The notes beneath the pieces are model-generated. The model saw only the letters and a program-made list of their open reading frames with translations, was not told where the DNA came from and searched no databases. Made by a program: the position numbers and the translations under genes. This document shows, piece after piece, positions 41,935 to 51,905 of a stretch of DNA of 64,000 nucleotides (position 1 is the first letter of the stretch; every line of letters begins with the position of its first letter). The DNA is from Rufibacter roseolus (lineage in GTDB: Bacteria > Bacteroidota > Bacteroidia > Cytophagales > Hymenobacteraceae): the NCBI RefSeq assembly GCF_017916365.1, contig NZ_JAFMSU010000003.1, forward strand, positions 992,001-1,056,000, written 5' to 3'.

Positions 41935-44900
41935 GGAGTACGCAACGGTTGTTGAGCAAATCGTTTTCTACGTTTTTGAACTTAACGTCTTTCATAACCC
42001 GTCCGTCTGAGTACATCACGTTGACGCGGTCATTTCGGCCAGCGTGCTTCTCTACCCTGATTGGCGCATGCTTTGGAGCGGCGGCCTGCGGCATAGAAGG
42101 CATCCCTTGCGTAGGCTCTTCTAAGGTAGAATGCACCTCCTCTTTCTGCTCCTGCAATCGCGGCGCTTTCGGGGCTTTGGGCTGGCGCGCTTCCTGTACG
42201 GGAACCGGCGCCTCCTGCTGTACCGGAAGATCGGCTTTGAACAGGAAGGAAACGGTTTCTTCGTTCACCTTACTGATCATGCGCTTGAACAGCTCAAATG
42301 ACTCAAACTTGTAGATCAACAACGGGTCTTTCTGCTCATACACCGCGTTCTGCACACTCTGCTTCAGGTCGTCCATCTCGCGCAGGTGCTGGGTCCAGGC
42401 CTGGTCAATGGTGGCCAGGGTGATCACTTTCTCCACGGTCTTGATGAGCTCACGGCCGTGGGTGTTCACCACTTTCTCCAGGTTGGCAATGGCAGTGATC
42501 TGCTTGCGTCCATCAGAGAAAGGTACGGCGATGTTCTCAATCAACGGACCACGGTTCTCATAGATATCGGCCATGATAGGTGCCGACTGATCCATGATCT
42601 GGTGGTTTTTAGCCAGGTAGAAATCAAGGGCCTCATTGTACAGGCGATCCATCAACACGTCTACAGACTGACCGGCCAACTCAGACGCGGTAATAGCGGA
42701 GTTGAAACCAAACACCCTGATGATGTGCAGCAGGAAGTCCTCGTGGTTACCGGTGGCCTTGTAGGTCTGCACAATGTCCTCGGCGGTATCATAGATCATG
42801 TTCCAGATATCCAGCTCCAGACGCTCGCCATACAGGGCATTGCGGCGGCGCTTGTACACCACTTCACGCTGGGCGTTCATCACGTCATCGTACTCCAACA
42901 GGCGCTTCCGCGTCCCGAAGTTGTTTTCCTCTACTTTCTTCTGCGCACGCTCAATGGAGTTGGTGATCATGGAGTGCTGAATCACTTCGCCTTCTTCCAG
43001 ACCCATACGGTCCATCAGGCGGGCAATGCGGTCAGAACCGAACAGACGCATCAAGCTGTCTTCCAATGACACGAAGAATTGGGAAGATCCCGGGTCACCC
43101 TGGCGGCCTGAACGACCACGCAGCTGACGGTCAACGCGACGGGATTCGTGACGCTCGGTACCGATGATGGCCAATCCGCCCGCAGCTTTAGATTCCGGGG
43201 TAAGTTTGATATCCGTACCACGTCCCGCCATGTTCGTAGCGATGGTTACGGTGCTTGGCTTACCGGCTTCGGCCACAATCTCGGCCTCGCGCTGGTGCTG
43301 CTTCGCGTTCAATACCTGGTGAGGCACGCCGCGCAGTTTGAGCATTCGGCTTACCAGCTCAGAGATCTCCACTGAGGTAGTACCCACCAGTACCGGGCGT
43401 CCGGCCTGGGTCAGAGACTGAATCTCTTCTACAACAGCGTTGTATTTCTCACGCATGGTCTTGTAAACCTTGTCGTGCTCGTCTTTGCGCTGGGCTACGC
43501 GGTTCGTAGGAATCACCACTACGTCAAGCTTGTAGATCTCCCAGAACTCACCGGCTTCGGTCTCAGCGGTACCGGTCATACCGGCCAGCTTGTGGTACAT
43601 CCGGAAATAGTTCTGTAGCGTAACCGTAGCGTAAGTCTGCGTGGCGTCTTCTACGCGCACGTTCTCTTTCGCCTCAATGGCCTGGTGCAAGCCGTCTGAA
43701 TAACGACGACCTTCCATTACCCGGCCGGTCTGCTCATCCACGATCTTCACCTTGTGGTCATCGGTCACGATGTACTCGGTGTCTTTCTCAAACAGGGTGT
43801 AGGCTTTGAGCAATTGGTTGATGGTGTGCACGCGCTGCGACTTCTCCTGGTATTCCTGAATCAGGCGCTCCTTCTCGTGCAGTTTCTCATCGGCAGACAG
43901 TTCTTTGTGGCTCTCGATGTTGGCCAACTCAGTCCCGATGTCTGGCAGAATGAACAGGTGCGGATCTTCGCCCTGACCGGTAATCAAGTCAATGCCTTTC
44001 TCGGTGAGCTCAATCTGGTTATGTTTCTCGTCAATGGTGAAGAACAAAGGCTTGTCGGCCTCCGGCATCTGACGGGCATGGTCTTGCAGGTAATATGCCT
44101 CAGTTTTCAGCAAGATCTGGCGCACACCGGTCTCGCTCAGGAATTTGATCAACGGCTTGTTTTTAGGCAGACCTCTGAAAGCGCGGAACAAGGCCAGACC
44201 GCCTTCTTTGTCGTTTCCTTCTTTGATGAGGCGCTTGGCTTCTACCAGGTAGTTGCTCACCAATTTACGCTGGGCTTCTACCAGGGCGGCTACGCGGGGC
44301 TTCAGCACGTAGAACTCGTGCTCATCGCCGCGCGGCACCGGACCAGAAATGATCAATGGCGTACGGGCATCGTCAATCAACACGGAGTCCACCTCATCCA
44401 CCATGGCATAGTGGTGCTTGCGCTGTACCAGTTCACCGGGCTCGCGGGACATGTTGTCGCGCAGATAATCAAACCCGAACTCGTTGTTGGTACCGTAGGT
44501 GATGTCCGCCAGATAGGCGTTGCGGCGGGCATCAGTATTTGGTTGGTGTTTGTCAATACAGTCAATGGTGATGCCGTGGAATTCAAACAACGGCGCCATC
44601 CACTCAGAGTCACGCTTGGCCAGGTAGTCGTTCACGGTTACTACGTGCACGCCGCGTTTAGCCAGGGCGTTCAGGAAGGCTGGCAAGGTAGCCACCAAGG
44701 TTTTACCTTCACCCGTCGCCATCTCGGCAATTTTACCCTGGTGCAAGACAATACCGCCAATGAGCTGCACGTCATAGTGGAGCATGTCCCAGGTTACCTC
44801 GTTGCCGGCGGCAATCCATTTATTTAACCAAACGGCCTGGTCACCGTTGATCTGCACGTTGGGTTTGCGTGAGGCGAAGTTGCGGTCAAGGTCGGTAGCG

Positions 44901-45304
44901 GTAACCGTCAGTTGGCCGTTTTCTTTGAACCTGCGGGCGGTCTCTTTTACAATGGCAAAGGCCTGCGGCAGCACTTCCATGAGCACAACTTCCAGGTCTT
45001 TGTTGCGGTCTTTTTCCAGAGAGTCAATCTCAGTGAAGATCTCTTCTTTCTGGGCAATGTCAAGCTCCGGCTCGTTCTCTATGCGTTGGTAAAGAACCGT
45101 TACTTTATCATCAATGGGCTTAAGACGATCTGCGATCACGGCCTGTACCTCCAGGGTGCGGGCGCGCAGTTGGTCATCAGAAAGGGAATTGAGCTTGGCG
45201 AACTCCTGGTTGATGAGCGCTACGTACGGCAATACCCCCTTGATATCCCGCTCCGATTTGGTACCGAAAATCTTAGCGACCGTCTTCCCAACAAAATCAA
45301 ACAT
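41924..45304 (-). CDS. secA: preprotein translocase ATPase SecA
   Basis: Motor of the Sec secretion pathway, 1126 residues. Walker A MATGEGKTLVATLPAFL, Walker B/DEAD-like MVDEVDSVLIDDAR, helicase motif NMAGRGTDI and QLRGRSGRQGDPGSSQFFVSLEDSL. It is longer than the E. coli protein (901), as usual in Bacteroidota, with an inserted helical part. It lacks the C-terminal zinc finger; the end reads YSDGRVMKDVKFKNVENDLLNNRCVLLED. The 3' end overlaps deoC by 11 bp. ATG at 45302-45304. Confidence 0.97.
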   Translation of the reverse strand: MFDFVGKTVAKIFGTKSERDIKGVLPYVALINQEFAKLNSLSDDQLRARTLEVQAVIADRLKPIDDKVTVLYQRIENEPELDIAQKEEIFTEIDSLEKDRNKDLEVVLMEVLPQAFAIVKETARRFKENGQLTVTATDLDRNFASRKPNVQINGDQAVWLNKWIAAGNEVTWDMLHYDVQLIGGIVLHQGKIAEMATGEGKTLVATLPAFLNALAKRGVHVVTVNDYLAKRDSEWMAPLFEFHGITIDCIDKHQPNTDARRNAYLADITYGTNNEFGFDYLRDNMSREPGELVQRKHHYAMVDEVDSVLIDDARTPLIISGPVPRGDEHEFYVLKPRVAALVEAQRKLVSNYLVEAKRLIKEGNDKEGGLALFRAFRGLPKNKPLIKFLSETGVRQILLKTEAYYLQDHARQMPEADKPLFFTIDEKHNQIELTEKGIDLITGQGEDPHLFILPDIGTELANIESHKELSADEKLHEKERLIQEYQEKSQRVHTINQLLKAYTLFEKDTEYIVTDDHKVKIVDEQTGRVMEGRRYSDGLHQAIEAKENVRVEDATQTYATVTLQNYFRMYHKLAGMTGTAETEAGEFWEIYKLDVVVIPTNRVAQRKDEHDKVYKTMREKYNAVVEEIQSLTQAGRPVLVGTTSVEISELVSRMLKLRGVPHQVLNAKQHQREAEIVAEAGKPSTVTIATNMAGRGTDIKLTPESKAAGGLAIIGTERHESRRVDRQLRGRSGRQGDPGSSQFFVSLEDSLMRLFGSDRIARLMDRMGLEEGEVIQHSMITNSIERAQKKVEENNFGTRKRLLEYDDVMNAQREVVYKRRRNALYGERLELDIWNMIYDTAEDIVQTYKATGNHEDFLLHIIRVFGFNSAITASELAGQSVDVLMDRLYNEALDFYLAKNHQIMDQSAPIMADIYENRGPLIENIAVPFSDGRKQITAIANLEKVVNTHGRELIKTVEKVITLATIDQAWTQHLREMDDLKQSVQNAVYEQKDPLLIYKFESFELFKRMISKVNEETVSFLFKADLPVQQEAPVPVQEARQPKAPKAPRLQEQKEEVHSTLEEPTQGMPSMPQAAAPKHAPIRVEKHAGRNDRVNVMYSDGRVMKDVKFKNVENDLLNNRCVLLED

Positions 45305-45477
45305 ATATAACTAATTAAGATGTACTTGAATCAATTTCAAAAATACGCGGTTTTTCCGACAATTTTCTATCTAGCTAAAACAATACCACTTACACAATAG
45401 TGCCCTTGGTATGACGGTATGTCATAGAAAGTGAAAATTGGATGAAAATTGCCCTGGGTCAGAAAAAAGCAACGGTA

Positions 45478-45511
45478 TTTCAAGGCTACTTTTGCAAAAA
45501 CAGCCTTAAAC
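45478..45511. repeat. 36-bp palindrome, degenerate
   Basis: TTTCAAGGCTACTTTTG and AAAAACAGCCTTAAAC. Confidence 0.6.
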
Positions 45512-45910
45512 CAAGGTCCGTCTAAAATTAACCTGATTTCTGCCCTTTGTCAACCCACCGGGCAAGCGCTTTCCTCTCTTGCCCGGTTGAACAGACAGAA
45601 CTTTCAAGCCGTTCACCAAGCAGATGGAAACCAGCCCTGCTTCCCTTGGGAGCAGATTTTCCCCAAGATTTCATCCGGAGGAGAATGGATTAAGCTTTTT
45701 CAGGAATAGCACATCGGCTCCTATTCACTTAGAGACTTGGATCAGGAATTGTATTCTGAAATCAAAAGCCAAAGCCAAAGTTTTAGCAGGCCTTTTACCC
45801 CTGTTTGAGGTGTTCAGTTCTGCCTGACGGAATTGCCTGTTCAATTAGTTGCTGGGGTTTTCCGGCGCCGTGTGAGAAGGTTACACCCTTTCAACCTTGG
45901 GCAAAAAGAA

Positions 45911-45958
45911 AAGTCCGTTTGGGGCCTGTTTTATCATAAACAGGCCCCAAACGGACTT
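45911..45958. repeat. 36-bp palindrome with extended AAGTCC arms
   Basis: AAGTCCGTTTGGGGCCTGTT pairs with the complement; the outer AAGTCC/GGACTT are part of the stem. It lies 20 bp past the GH1-RmlD stop. Confidence 0.9.
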
Positions 45959-45978
45959 AATGGAAATAGCACAGATTC

Positions 45979-48228
45979 TTACGCCTGCGCGGCAAACTGC
46001 ATCTCATCTTCGGGGTTATGCAACTGACGATCAGATGGTCTGAAGTTGAATTCACACATGTGCAGGAATCTACGCAGGGCATCTTCTACCGACGGCAGGA
46101 TGGCTCTTTTTTCTGTCCCCAACGCCGAAGAGGCGGGCCGGGCAGCTGGCAGGTTGAATGTTTCATGCGGTACCGGCTGAAGCCAGGGACTGGGCTCCAG
46201 GCCCGCCAAATTGGCCGCTAGTTCCGCTAATTGGGCCCAGCTGAGGGCGCCTTGGTTGGCCAGGTGCCAGATGCCGCTTTCCCCGTCAATCAACAGGTCA
46301 AGGGCGGCGTTCACCAAATCCGGCACGTAAGTAGGTGTGACAATACTGTCCTCGGCGGCAAGGAACGTCTCCTGGTGGGCAATGGCTTTCAAGGCCTTGT
46401 ACACAAAGTTATGCTCATCCCAGGGCCCAAAGAAGGCACTGGTCCTGATGACCAGGGCACCAGACATAGCGGCCTGCACCTGCTCCTCGGCCAGGGCCTT
46501 GCTGGAGCCGTATACATTCAGCGGATTAGCCTCGTCTTTCTCTGCATACAGGGTTGGCTTGTTCCCGTCAAAAACTAGGTCTGAGGAGAAAGTCACAAAC
46601 CCGATGTTCTGCGCCTGGCACACTTTGGCCAGCACGGCCGGCCCCAGGGTGTTTTCGCGGTAGCAGGCTTCAGGTTCACTTTCGGCGTCATCAACGCGAA
46701 CGTAGCCGGCCGTATTCACCAAAGCCCAGGGTTGGAATTTACGCAGCGTCTCCTCCACCGAGGCTTCATCTGCAATGTCCATGTCCTGCCTGGAGAGCAG
46801 CACGTACGGGATTCCCCTTACATCACAGACTTTGGCAAAGGCCCGGCCCAGGGTACCGGTGGCACCCGTAATGAGCAGCGGCTGAACGGTAAGGTTATTC
46901 AGTTGCCGCAAAGGTCCGGCAGCCATGTTCCAAGACTCAGGGCATTCTGCCAAAGGTGGGTAGACACTGCGGCAGGCGCGTTTCCACCAACCGTCAATCT
47001 GCAGCACCGGGTGGCGCTCTTCCTGTTTGGTCAGGCCACTCAGGAATTTGGAGACGGCCGTATGGGCCGGTTCCCCGCTGCGCAGGTCATAGACGCCAAT
47101 CTCGTAATGGCCGTTGTTCTGCGTAAGCAGGGTGTTCCAATCATAGGCACCCAGCAATGTCCAGGCGGTGACCCCCAGGATGTTTTTGCCCTGATTTCTC
47201 AAAAACGAGGCAGAATCCCAGACCTCGGCAAACCAGCGCATCTGCTCCTCACGGGTGCAGCAGAGATGGGCCTCGGTAATGGCCACCGGAATGTCATAGC
47301 GGTCGCAGACCTGCTCCAGGATTTTCTGCACGCCCAGCGGATTGGCGGCCTGCACGCGCACGGCCTCCACATCGGCGTAGCGCTGGTAATGGTTGCTGCC
47401 GTGGGTGTGCCATGGATAGTCAATGATGCGCTCGTCCAGGTACCGCTCGCTGGTAACGTAGTAGTTCACCCCGATCACGTTAGGCGGACAAGGGTTCTGC
47501 ACCAGGTCATCCAAGGTTTCCTCGGGCACGTTTACCTCGCGCAGGTAGTTCCACATGGCGTGCTGCCGGTCTACCTTGCCGCAGAGCAGGTCCCAGGAAA
47601 GCCACCGGCGGTGGTTCTCAAAGTTTGCCTGATACTGCAAGGCCGGAGTGCTGTGGGAGTACCCCAGGTCATCTGTCTGCACCAATTGGGCATTGGGGTT
47701 TATTTCCCTTATCGCCTGCATGGCCAGCCGGGTACCGTTGATTTGGTTTAGTAAAGCTTTGGCAAAGGAGGAATCGTCTTTGGCGTGAGGGTACCAGAAA
47801 CCGTATAATGCGCTGAACCGGGCGGTGGTAAGTGGTTCGTTGATGGGGGTGTAATAGGTGACCCAGGGGAACTGTTTGGCCACGGAGCGCGCGTACTGCG
47901 CAAATTTCCGGGGAAAATCGTCGTCCAGAAGGTCTGTATATCGGGGGCCGCTGCCATGATGCAGCAGCCCCACGATAGGGTCAATGTTCAGTTCCCGGAG
48001 GCGGTTGAGCCGCTGGGTGGCCCAACTCCAATCCTGTTTTTCCGGGTGCTCTGGGGCCACGCTCTCCCACAGTACCGGGTATCGCAATTTGGTGATACCC
48101 AATTCCGCAAACAGATCAAGGTCCGTTAGACGTTGCGCGTGCCCGCTTTTGGCTAGCTGGTCAAAGTACTGCTCACCAACGCGGTTAATGGTACACTCAA
48201 CGCCCCCCCAAAGCTCAATGTTTCCCAT
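45979..48228 (-). CDS. GH1-like glycosidase fused to RmlD-like reductase
   Basis: Cytoplasmic two-domain protein of 749 residues. Residues 1-430 form a GH1-like TIM barrel: acid/base Glu131 in YYTPINEP and a probable nucleophile Glu319 in VAITEAH, so both catalytic carboxylates are present. Residues 448-735 are an extended SDR like RmlD (dTDP-4-dehydrorhamnose reductase): LLITGATGTLGRAFAKV, NTAGYVRVDDAE, FSSDLVFDG, NVYGSSKALAEE. Its start overlaps the end of the glf gene by 14 bp. The fusion is likely to make or trim a sugar nucleotide or glycan with the partner genes; the actual reaction is unknown. Confidence 0.88.
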   Translation of the reverse strand: MGNIELWGGVECTINRVGEQYFDQLAKSGHAQRLTDLDLFAELGITKLRYPVLWESVAPEHPEKQDWSWATQRLNRLRELNIDPIVGLLHHGSGPRYTDLLDDDFPRKFAQYARSVAKQFPWVTYYTPINEPLTTARFSALYGFWYPHAKDDSSFAKALLNQINGTRLAMQAIREINPNAQLVQTDDLGYSHSTPALQYQANFENHRRWLSWDLLCGKVDRQHAMWNYLREVNVPEETLDDLVQNPCPPNVIGVNYYVTSERYLDERIIDYPWHTHGSNHYQRYADVEAVRVQAANPLGVQKILEQVCDRYDIPVAITEAHLCCTREEQMRWFAEVWDSASFLRNQGKNILGVTAWTLLGAYDWNTLLTQNNGHYEIGVYDLRSGEPAHTAVSKFLSGLTKQEERHPVLQIDGWWKRACRSVYPPLAECPESWNMAAGPLRQLNNLTVQPLLITGATGTLGRAFAKVCDVRGIPYVLLSRQDMDIADEASVEETLRKFQPWALVNTAGYVRVDDAESEPEACYRENTLGPAVLAKVCQAQNIGFVTFSSDLVFDGNKPTLYAEKDEANPLNVYGSSKALAEEQVQAAMSGALVIRTSAFFGPWDEHNFVYKALKAIAHQETFLAAEDSIVTPTYVPDLVNAALDLLIDGESGIWHLANQGALSWAQLAELAANLAGLEPSPWLQPVPHETFNLPAARPASSALGTEKRAILPSVEDALRRFLHMCEFNFRPSDRQLHNPEDEMQFAAQA

Positions 48229-49432
48229 TCGGAGTAACTTTGGTGGAACTTCCGTTTACGGTGCTGGCACCTCCAGTCAGGGCTTCGCGCACCACTTTGG
48301 GCAATACGTCCATGCCGTCCACAACAGGCTGTTTGGTCACTTTGTCGCCTGTCAGTTTCTTGTGCAGGGTAAGCGCCTGGGCTACAACCTGGTCCATGTT
48401 ATAGTACTTGTAGGTAGCCAGACGGCCCACGAAGTGAACGCCTGGGGTGGCATCGGCCAGTTTTTTGTACTTGTTGTACAGCTCGGCGTTCTCTGGTTTA
48501 GGTACTGGGTAGTAAGGATCTCCCTCTGCGCGGGGAAACTCATACACCAGGCTGGTTTTAGGGTGCTGCTGACCGGTAAGGTATTTGAACTCCGTTACGC
48601 GGGTGTACAGTTGCTCATTAGGGTAGTTCACCACGGCCACCGGCTGAAACACTTCTTTGTTCACGGTCTCGTGCTTGAACTCCAGCGAGCGGTACGGCAG
48701 TTTCCCGTATTTGAAATCGAAGTACTCATCTACCGGACCGGTATAGATCATCTCTTTGAAAGGAATGAAGTCTATGATGTCATGGTAGTCTGTGTTGAGC
48801 ATGATCTTGATGTTGGGATGGTCCAGCATCTTCTCAAACATCTTGGTGAAGCCGTGCAACGGCATGGCCTGGTAGGTGTCTGTGAAGTAGCGGTCATCGC
48901 GGTTGGTGCGGGTAGGCACGCGCGAGGTCACCGACTTGTCCAGTTCAGAAGGGTCCATACCCCACTGCTTGCGGGTGTAGTTCTTGAAGAATTTCTCGTA
49001 GAGCTCACGGCCCACCTTGCTAACCACCACATCTTCAGACGTACGGATGTTGTCCACCTTCTCGGCTACTGACTCAAAGAACTTGTCCAGCTCAAAGGAA
49101 GTAAGGTTGAGGCCGTACAGCTTGTTGATGGTGTCCAGGTTGATTGGCATGGGTACCTGCTGCCCGTCTACGCTGGCCAGCACGCGGTGCTCATACGGAC
49201 GCCATTCAGTGAACTGACCCAGGTATTCAAATACCTCTTTAGAGTTGGTGTGGAAGATGTGCGGACCGTACTTGTGTACCAGAATCCCGTCTTCGTTATA
49301 ATGGTCATAGGCATTGCCGCCAATGTGCGAGCGTTTGTCTATAATTAATACTTTTTTATTGGAATACGTAGCTAAACGCTCGGCTAGTACGCTCCCGGCA
49401 AAGCCTGCCCCTACAATCAGATAGTCGAACAT
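48215..49432 (-). CDS. glf: UDP-galactopyranose mutase
   Basis: Flavoenzyme of 405 residues that converts UDP-galactopyranose to UDP-galactofuranose for surface glycans. FAD-binding N-terminus FDYLIVGAGFAGSVLAERLA, with KRSHIGGNAYDHYNEDGILVHKYGPHIFHTNS, and the substrate-binding RVLASVDGQQVPMPINLDTINKLYG and NYPNEQLYTRVTEFKYLTGQ. It is the middle gene of the glycosyltransferase-glf-GH1/RmlD group. Product galactofuranose may be used by the neighbouring glycosyltransferases. Confidence 0.95.
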   Translation of the reverse strand: MFDYLIVGAGFAGSVLAERLATYSNKKVLIIDKRSHIGGNAYDHYNEDGILVHKYGPHIFHTNSKEVFEYLGQFTEWRPYEHRVLASVDGQQVPMPINLDTINKLYGLNLTSFELDKFFESVAEKVDNIRTSEDVVVSKVGRELYEKFFKNYTRKQWGMDPSELDKSVTSRVPTRTNRDDRYFTDTYQAMPLHGFTKMFEKMLDHPNIKIMLNTDYHDIIDFIPFKEMIYTGPVDEYFDFKYGKLPYRSLEFKHETVNKEVFQPVAVVNYPNEQLYTRVTEFKYLTGQQHPKTSLVYEFPRAEGDPYYPVPKPENAELYNKYKKLADATPGVHFVGRLATYKYYNMDQVVAQALTLHKKLTGDKVTKQPVVDGMDVLPKVVREALTGGASTVNGSSTKVTPNGKH

Positions 49433-49541
49433 ATTGTCTTTTGGCTAAAAGTTAGATCAAATTTAATTTTGCTTATTTTACACGGATACTAATGGCGTAT
49501 CTCCTCACACTCTCCTCCAGGGAGAGAGAATCTTGTTTCCT

Positions 49542-49577
49542 GCTTTGGGGCTGTTTTCTTTAAAATTAGCTTGAAAC
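49542..49577. repeat. 36-bp palindrome, degenerate
   Basis: GCTTTGGGGCTGTTTTCTTT with AAATTAGCTTGAAAC; 36 bp. In the gap between the glycosyltransferase and glf. Confidence 0.6.
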
Positions 49578-49608
49578 GGCCGGGCTTTTCTTTCCCAGAA
49601 GTGAAGCC

Positions 49609-50907
49609 CTATTTTGCGGCTGAACTCTGCCTGCCCTTTTTCTCCGTGCTTACGCACTGCATCAGGCGCACCATGTTCTGCCAGGTCTTGTCCCATGAGA
49701 TACCAGCTAGGTATTCATCGGCGCGCTGCCTCCATTTGGCATCGTCTTTCTGGGCCAGCGCTTTCTCCAGGGCTGCTTCAAAATTCTTAGTCCCATCGGC
49801 TATTTGCACCAGGTTCAGCTCGCCATACGGGCGCACCACATCTCTGATAGAGGTAGACACCACGGGTTTACCAGCAGCCAGGTACTCTGGGGTTTTGGTT
49901 GGGCTGATGTATTTAGTGGAATCATTGAGGGCGAACAGCAGCATGGCTACGTCCCAGCCGGCCAGGTAAGAAGGAAGTTCCTGGTATGATTTTCCGCCCA
50001 GGTAATGGATATTATCGGCGTGCGGCAACACGGCTGCATCTATCTTCACCACCGGCCCGATAATAACAAACTGCCACTCCGGGCGTGCTGCGGAAAGTTC
50101 GCGGAGTAGCTCAATGTCAAAGCGCTCATCTACCACCCCGAAGAAGCCCATACGCGGGTGCGGGATATTGGCTTGGTCAGCAGGATCTACCTGGTTCTGG
50201 CGGGCCTGCGCGAAATGAACTTTATCTATGCTGCTGGGGAAGGCATACACTTCTTTGTGACGATCTTTTTTGGCTTCGTACAGGCTCTGGCCACCGGTGA
50301 AAACCACGTCTGCCTTCTGCAGCAACTCAGCCTCCAGTTCCAGCAGGCGCGGAGGGGCAAACTTGAACGCAGAAAGCTCATCCATCACGTCAAACACGGT
50401 AAGGGCCGGCGTGAACTGACGGGTTATCTCTAACGCCATAGGCGTATAGTACCAGAAAACGGTTTTGCTCAGGTCATGGTCGGCCATGAAGGCGTTGAGC
50501 AGTTCTATTTGCTTGGCGTCTGATTCTTCTGGGGTAAGGCCATTGGGCAAATGCGCAATGACTTTGGTTACCCGGCCTTCTTCGCGCTCCTCCATTTCCA
50601 GACGGGGCTGCGCATTGTCATAGAAGTAAGGCTCCTCAAAGAAGAACAAGCGGGTGTGTTTGGCAAAACGCGAGAGCAAGTGCTGCGGGCGCTGGTACAC
50701 AAAATCCCATCTCAGGTGCGATAAGCAGATAATGGCAGAAACAGAAGTAAGATAGGCCTCCAGACTTGTGTCGTTGGCTAATTTTGGGGCGGTTTTTGGG
50801 GTATTATTTACAGACGATGTGTGCGTACTGGTTGAGGTTACTTCTGGTTCTGGCGTAAGGGAGCTACTCCCCCCGCCGGGGATAAAATCTAAGTCTAGGT
50901 CAAACAT
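49609..50907 (-). CDS. GT4-like glycosyltransferase
   Basis: Glycosyltransferase of 432 residues with a GT-B fold. A Ser/Thr/Pro-rich leader of about 50 residues (FIPGGGSSSLTPEPEVTSTST) precedes CLSHLRWDFVYQRPQHLLSRFAK. The donor-binding C-terminal part has HPRMGFFGVVDERFDIELLREL and ISPTKTPEYLAAGKPVVSTSIRDV. Clustering with glf suggests a galactofuranose or other surface-glycan transferase; the acceptor is unknown. The leader is unusual and may be a disordered tail. Confidence 0.85.
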   Translation of the reverse strand: MFDLDLDFIPGGGSSSLTPEPEVTSTSTHTSSVNNTPKTAPKLANDTSLEAYLTSVSAIICLSHLRWDFVYQRPQHLLSRFAKHTRLFFFEEPYFYDNAQPRLEMEEREEGRVTKVIAHLPNGLTPEESDAKQIELLNAFMADHDLSKTVFWYYTPMALEITRQFTPALTVFDVMDELSAFKFAPPRLLELEAELLQKADVVFTGGQSLYEAKKDRHKEVYAFPSSIDKVHFAQARQNQVDPADQANIPHPRMGFFGVVDERFDIELLRELSAARPEWQFVIIGPVVKIDAAVLPHADNIHYLGGKSYQELPSYLAGWDVAMLLFALNDSTKYISPTKTPEYLAAGKPVVSTSIRDVVRPYGELNLVQIADGTKNFEAALEKALAQKDDAKWRQRADEYLAGISWDKTWQNMVRLMQCVSTEKKGRQSSAAK

Positions 50908-51138
50908 ATCAAAAGCGAGTTAAGAAGTGAGGGTCCTGAAAAAGAGCGCGATAATGGGTGCCTTTTCCTTTTACAAACCTAGCTTACGCACTTTTGGAAA
51001 AAAGGCTGCATTTCAATAGGATTTACCCTTGATTACCCTACAAAAACCGCCAAAATTCAGTATAAACCCATCTATTGGGAATGCGATTTATTCCACCCAG
51101 ATACACATTGGCACCCTTAGAAATACTTTATCCTTTTT

Positions 51139-51663
51139 TTAAGATAAGCCTAGTATTTTCTGAAGTTCCACCACTGCCTGCCACCCCTTTGGGGTCCTGA
51201 GCCAGTCTTTGCGAACGCCCACTTCCTGGAATCCGGCCTGCCTGAAAAGCTGTAAACTGGTGGTATTCTCTTGGCTTACGGAGGCGTAAAGCTGGTGCAG
51301 TTGCAACACCTGGGTGGCGTATTCTTCCAGAAGCTGGAGCGTCTCTTTGCCATAGCCTTGCCCCCGTTGGTCAGAGGCCAGCGCAATGCCTACCCCCGCC
51401 CGCTGATGGAGCGGCTCAAAGTCAAAAAGGTCAACCGTGCCAATGGCACTGCGGTCCTGCTGCAGGCAAACCATGAGCCTGAGCTGCCGGGCCGCATAGA
51501 TGTCCAGGCTGGCGCTTTCCAGGTACTGATGCAGGGCCTCCTGCGAGTAAGGGGCTACGGACAGACTTACCGGCCAAAGGTCTGGGTCATTCTCCAGTCT
51601 GTAGAGAAACGCCAGGTCTGTGGGCTCTGGCGCGCGCAGAAAAATACGGTCTGTTTGAAGCAT
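51139..51663 (-). CDS. GNAT-family N-acetyltransferase
   Basis: Acetyltransferase of 174 residues. LRAPEPTDLAFLYRLENDPDLWPVS at the N-terminus and the acetyl-CoA loop VGIALASDQRGQGYGKETLQLL, followed by YASVSQENTTSLQLFRQAGFQEVG, are like RimJ/RimL and SpeG-type GNATs. Substrate is unknown; amine or peptide amino-terminus are both possible. It lies alone with ATG at 51661-51663. Confidence 0.88.
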   Translation of the reverse strand: MLQTDRIFLRAPEPTDLAFLYRLENDPDLWPVSLSVAPYSQEALHQYLESASLDIYAARQLRLMVCLQQDRSAIGTVDLFDFEPLHQRAGVGIALASDQRGQGYGKETLQLLEEYATQVLQLHQLYASVSQENTTSLQLFRQAGFQEVGVRKDWLRTPKGWQAVVELQKILGLS

Positions 51664-51788
51664 GGGCAGCTACAGGTGTAAATGGCTTCTCAAAGGCAGG
51701 CGCAGACACCACGCCCGGGACCTAAAGGTACAGTCAAAAGTAAATAAACCAGCCTCACATAAAGCCACAACCCTGCTCCTGTTCAACT

Positions 51789-51825
51789 GTTTTTTGTCTT
51801 ATTTTAAGAAAACAGGCGCGAAAAC
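51789..51825. repeat. 36-bp palindrome, degenerate
   Basis: GTTTTTTGTCTTATTTTAAG with AAAACAGGCGCGAAAAC. Between the GNAT and GT2 genes. Confidence 0.55.
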
Positions 51826-51905
51826 CAAAAACCGCTTTTTTTCAGATTTTCCAGACCGTGCAAATGGCATAATACCTTTGGTTACCGTCAGTGGATTTTG
51901 GACTG

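Larger units (their letters stand above)
45305..45978. other. intergenic region upstream of secA with two palindromes
   Basis: 670 bp with a degenerate palindrome (45478-45511) and a perfect one (45911-45958). The short frames at 45449-45709 and 45833-46027 have no recognisable product. No promoter was assigned. Confidence 0.6.

Noticed and set aside
43754-44827. 357-codon plus-strand frame inside secA
   Set aside because: Antisense shadow of SecA, no family features.
45449-46027. short plus-strand frames upstream of secA
   Set aside because: No motif or plausible start, and they overlap repeats.
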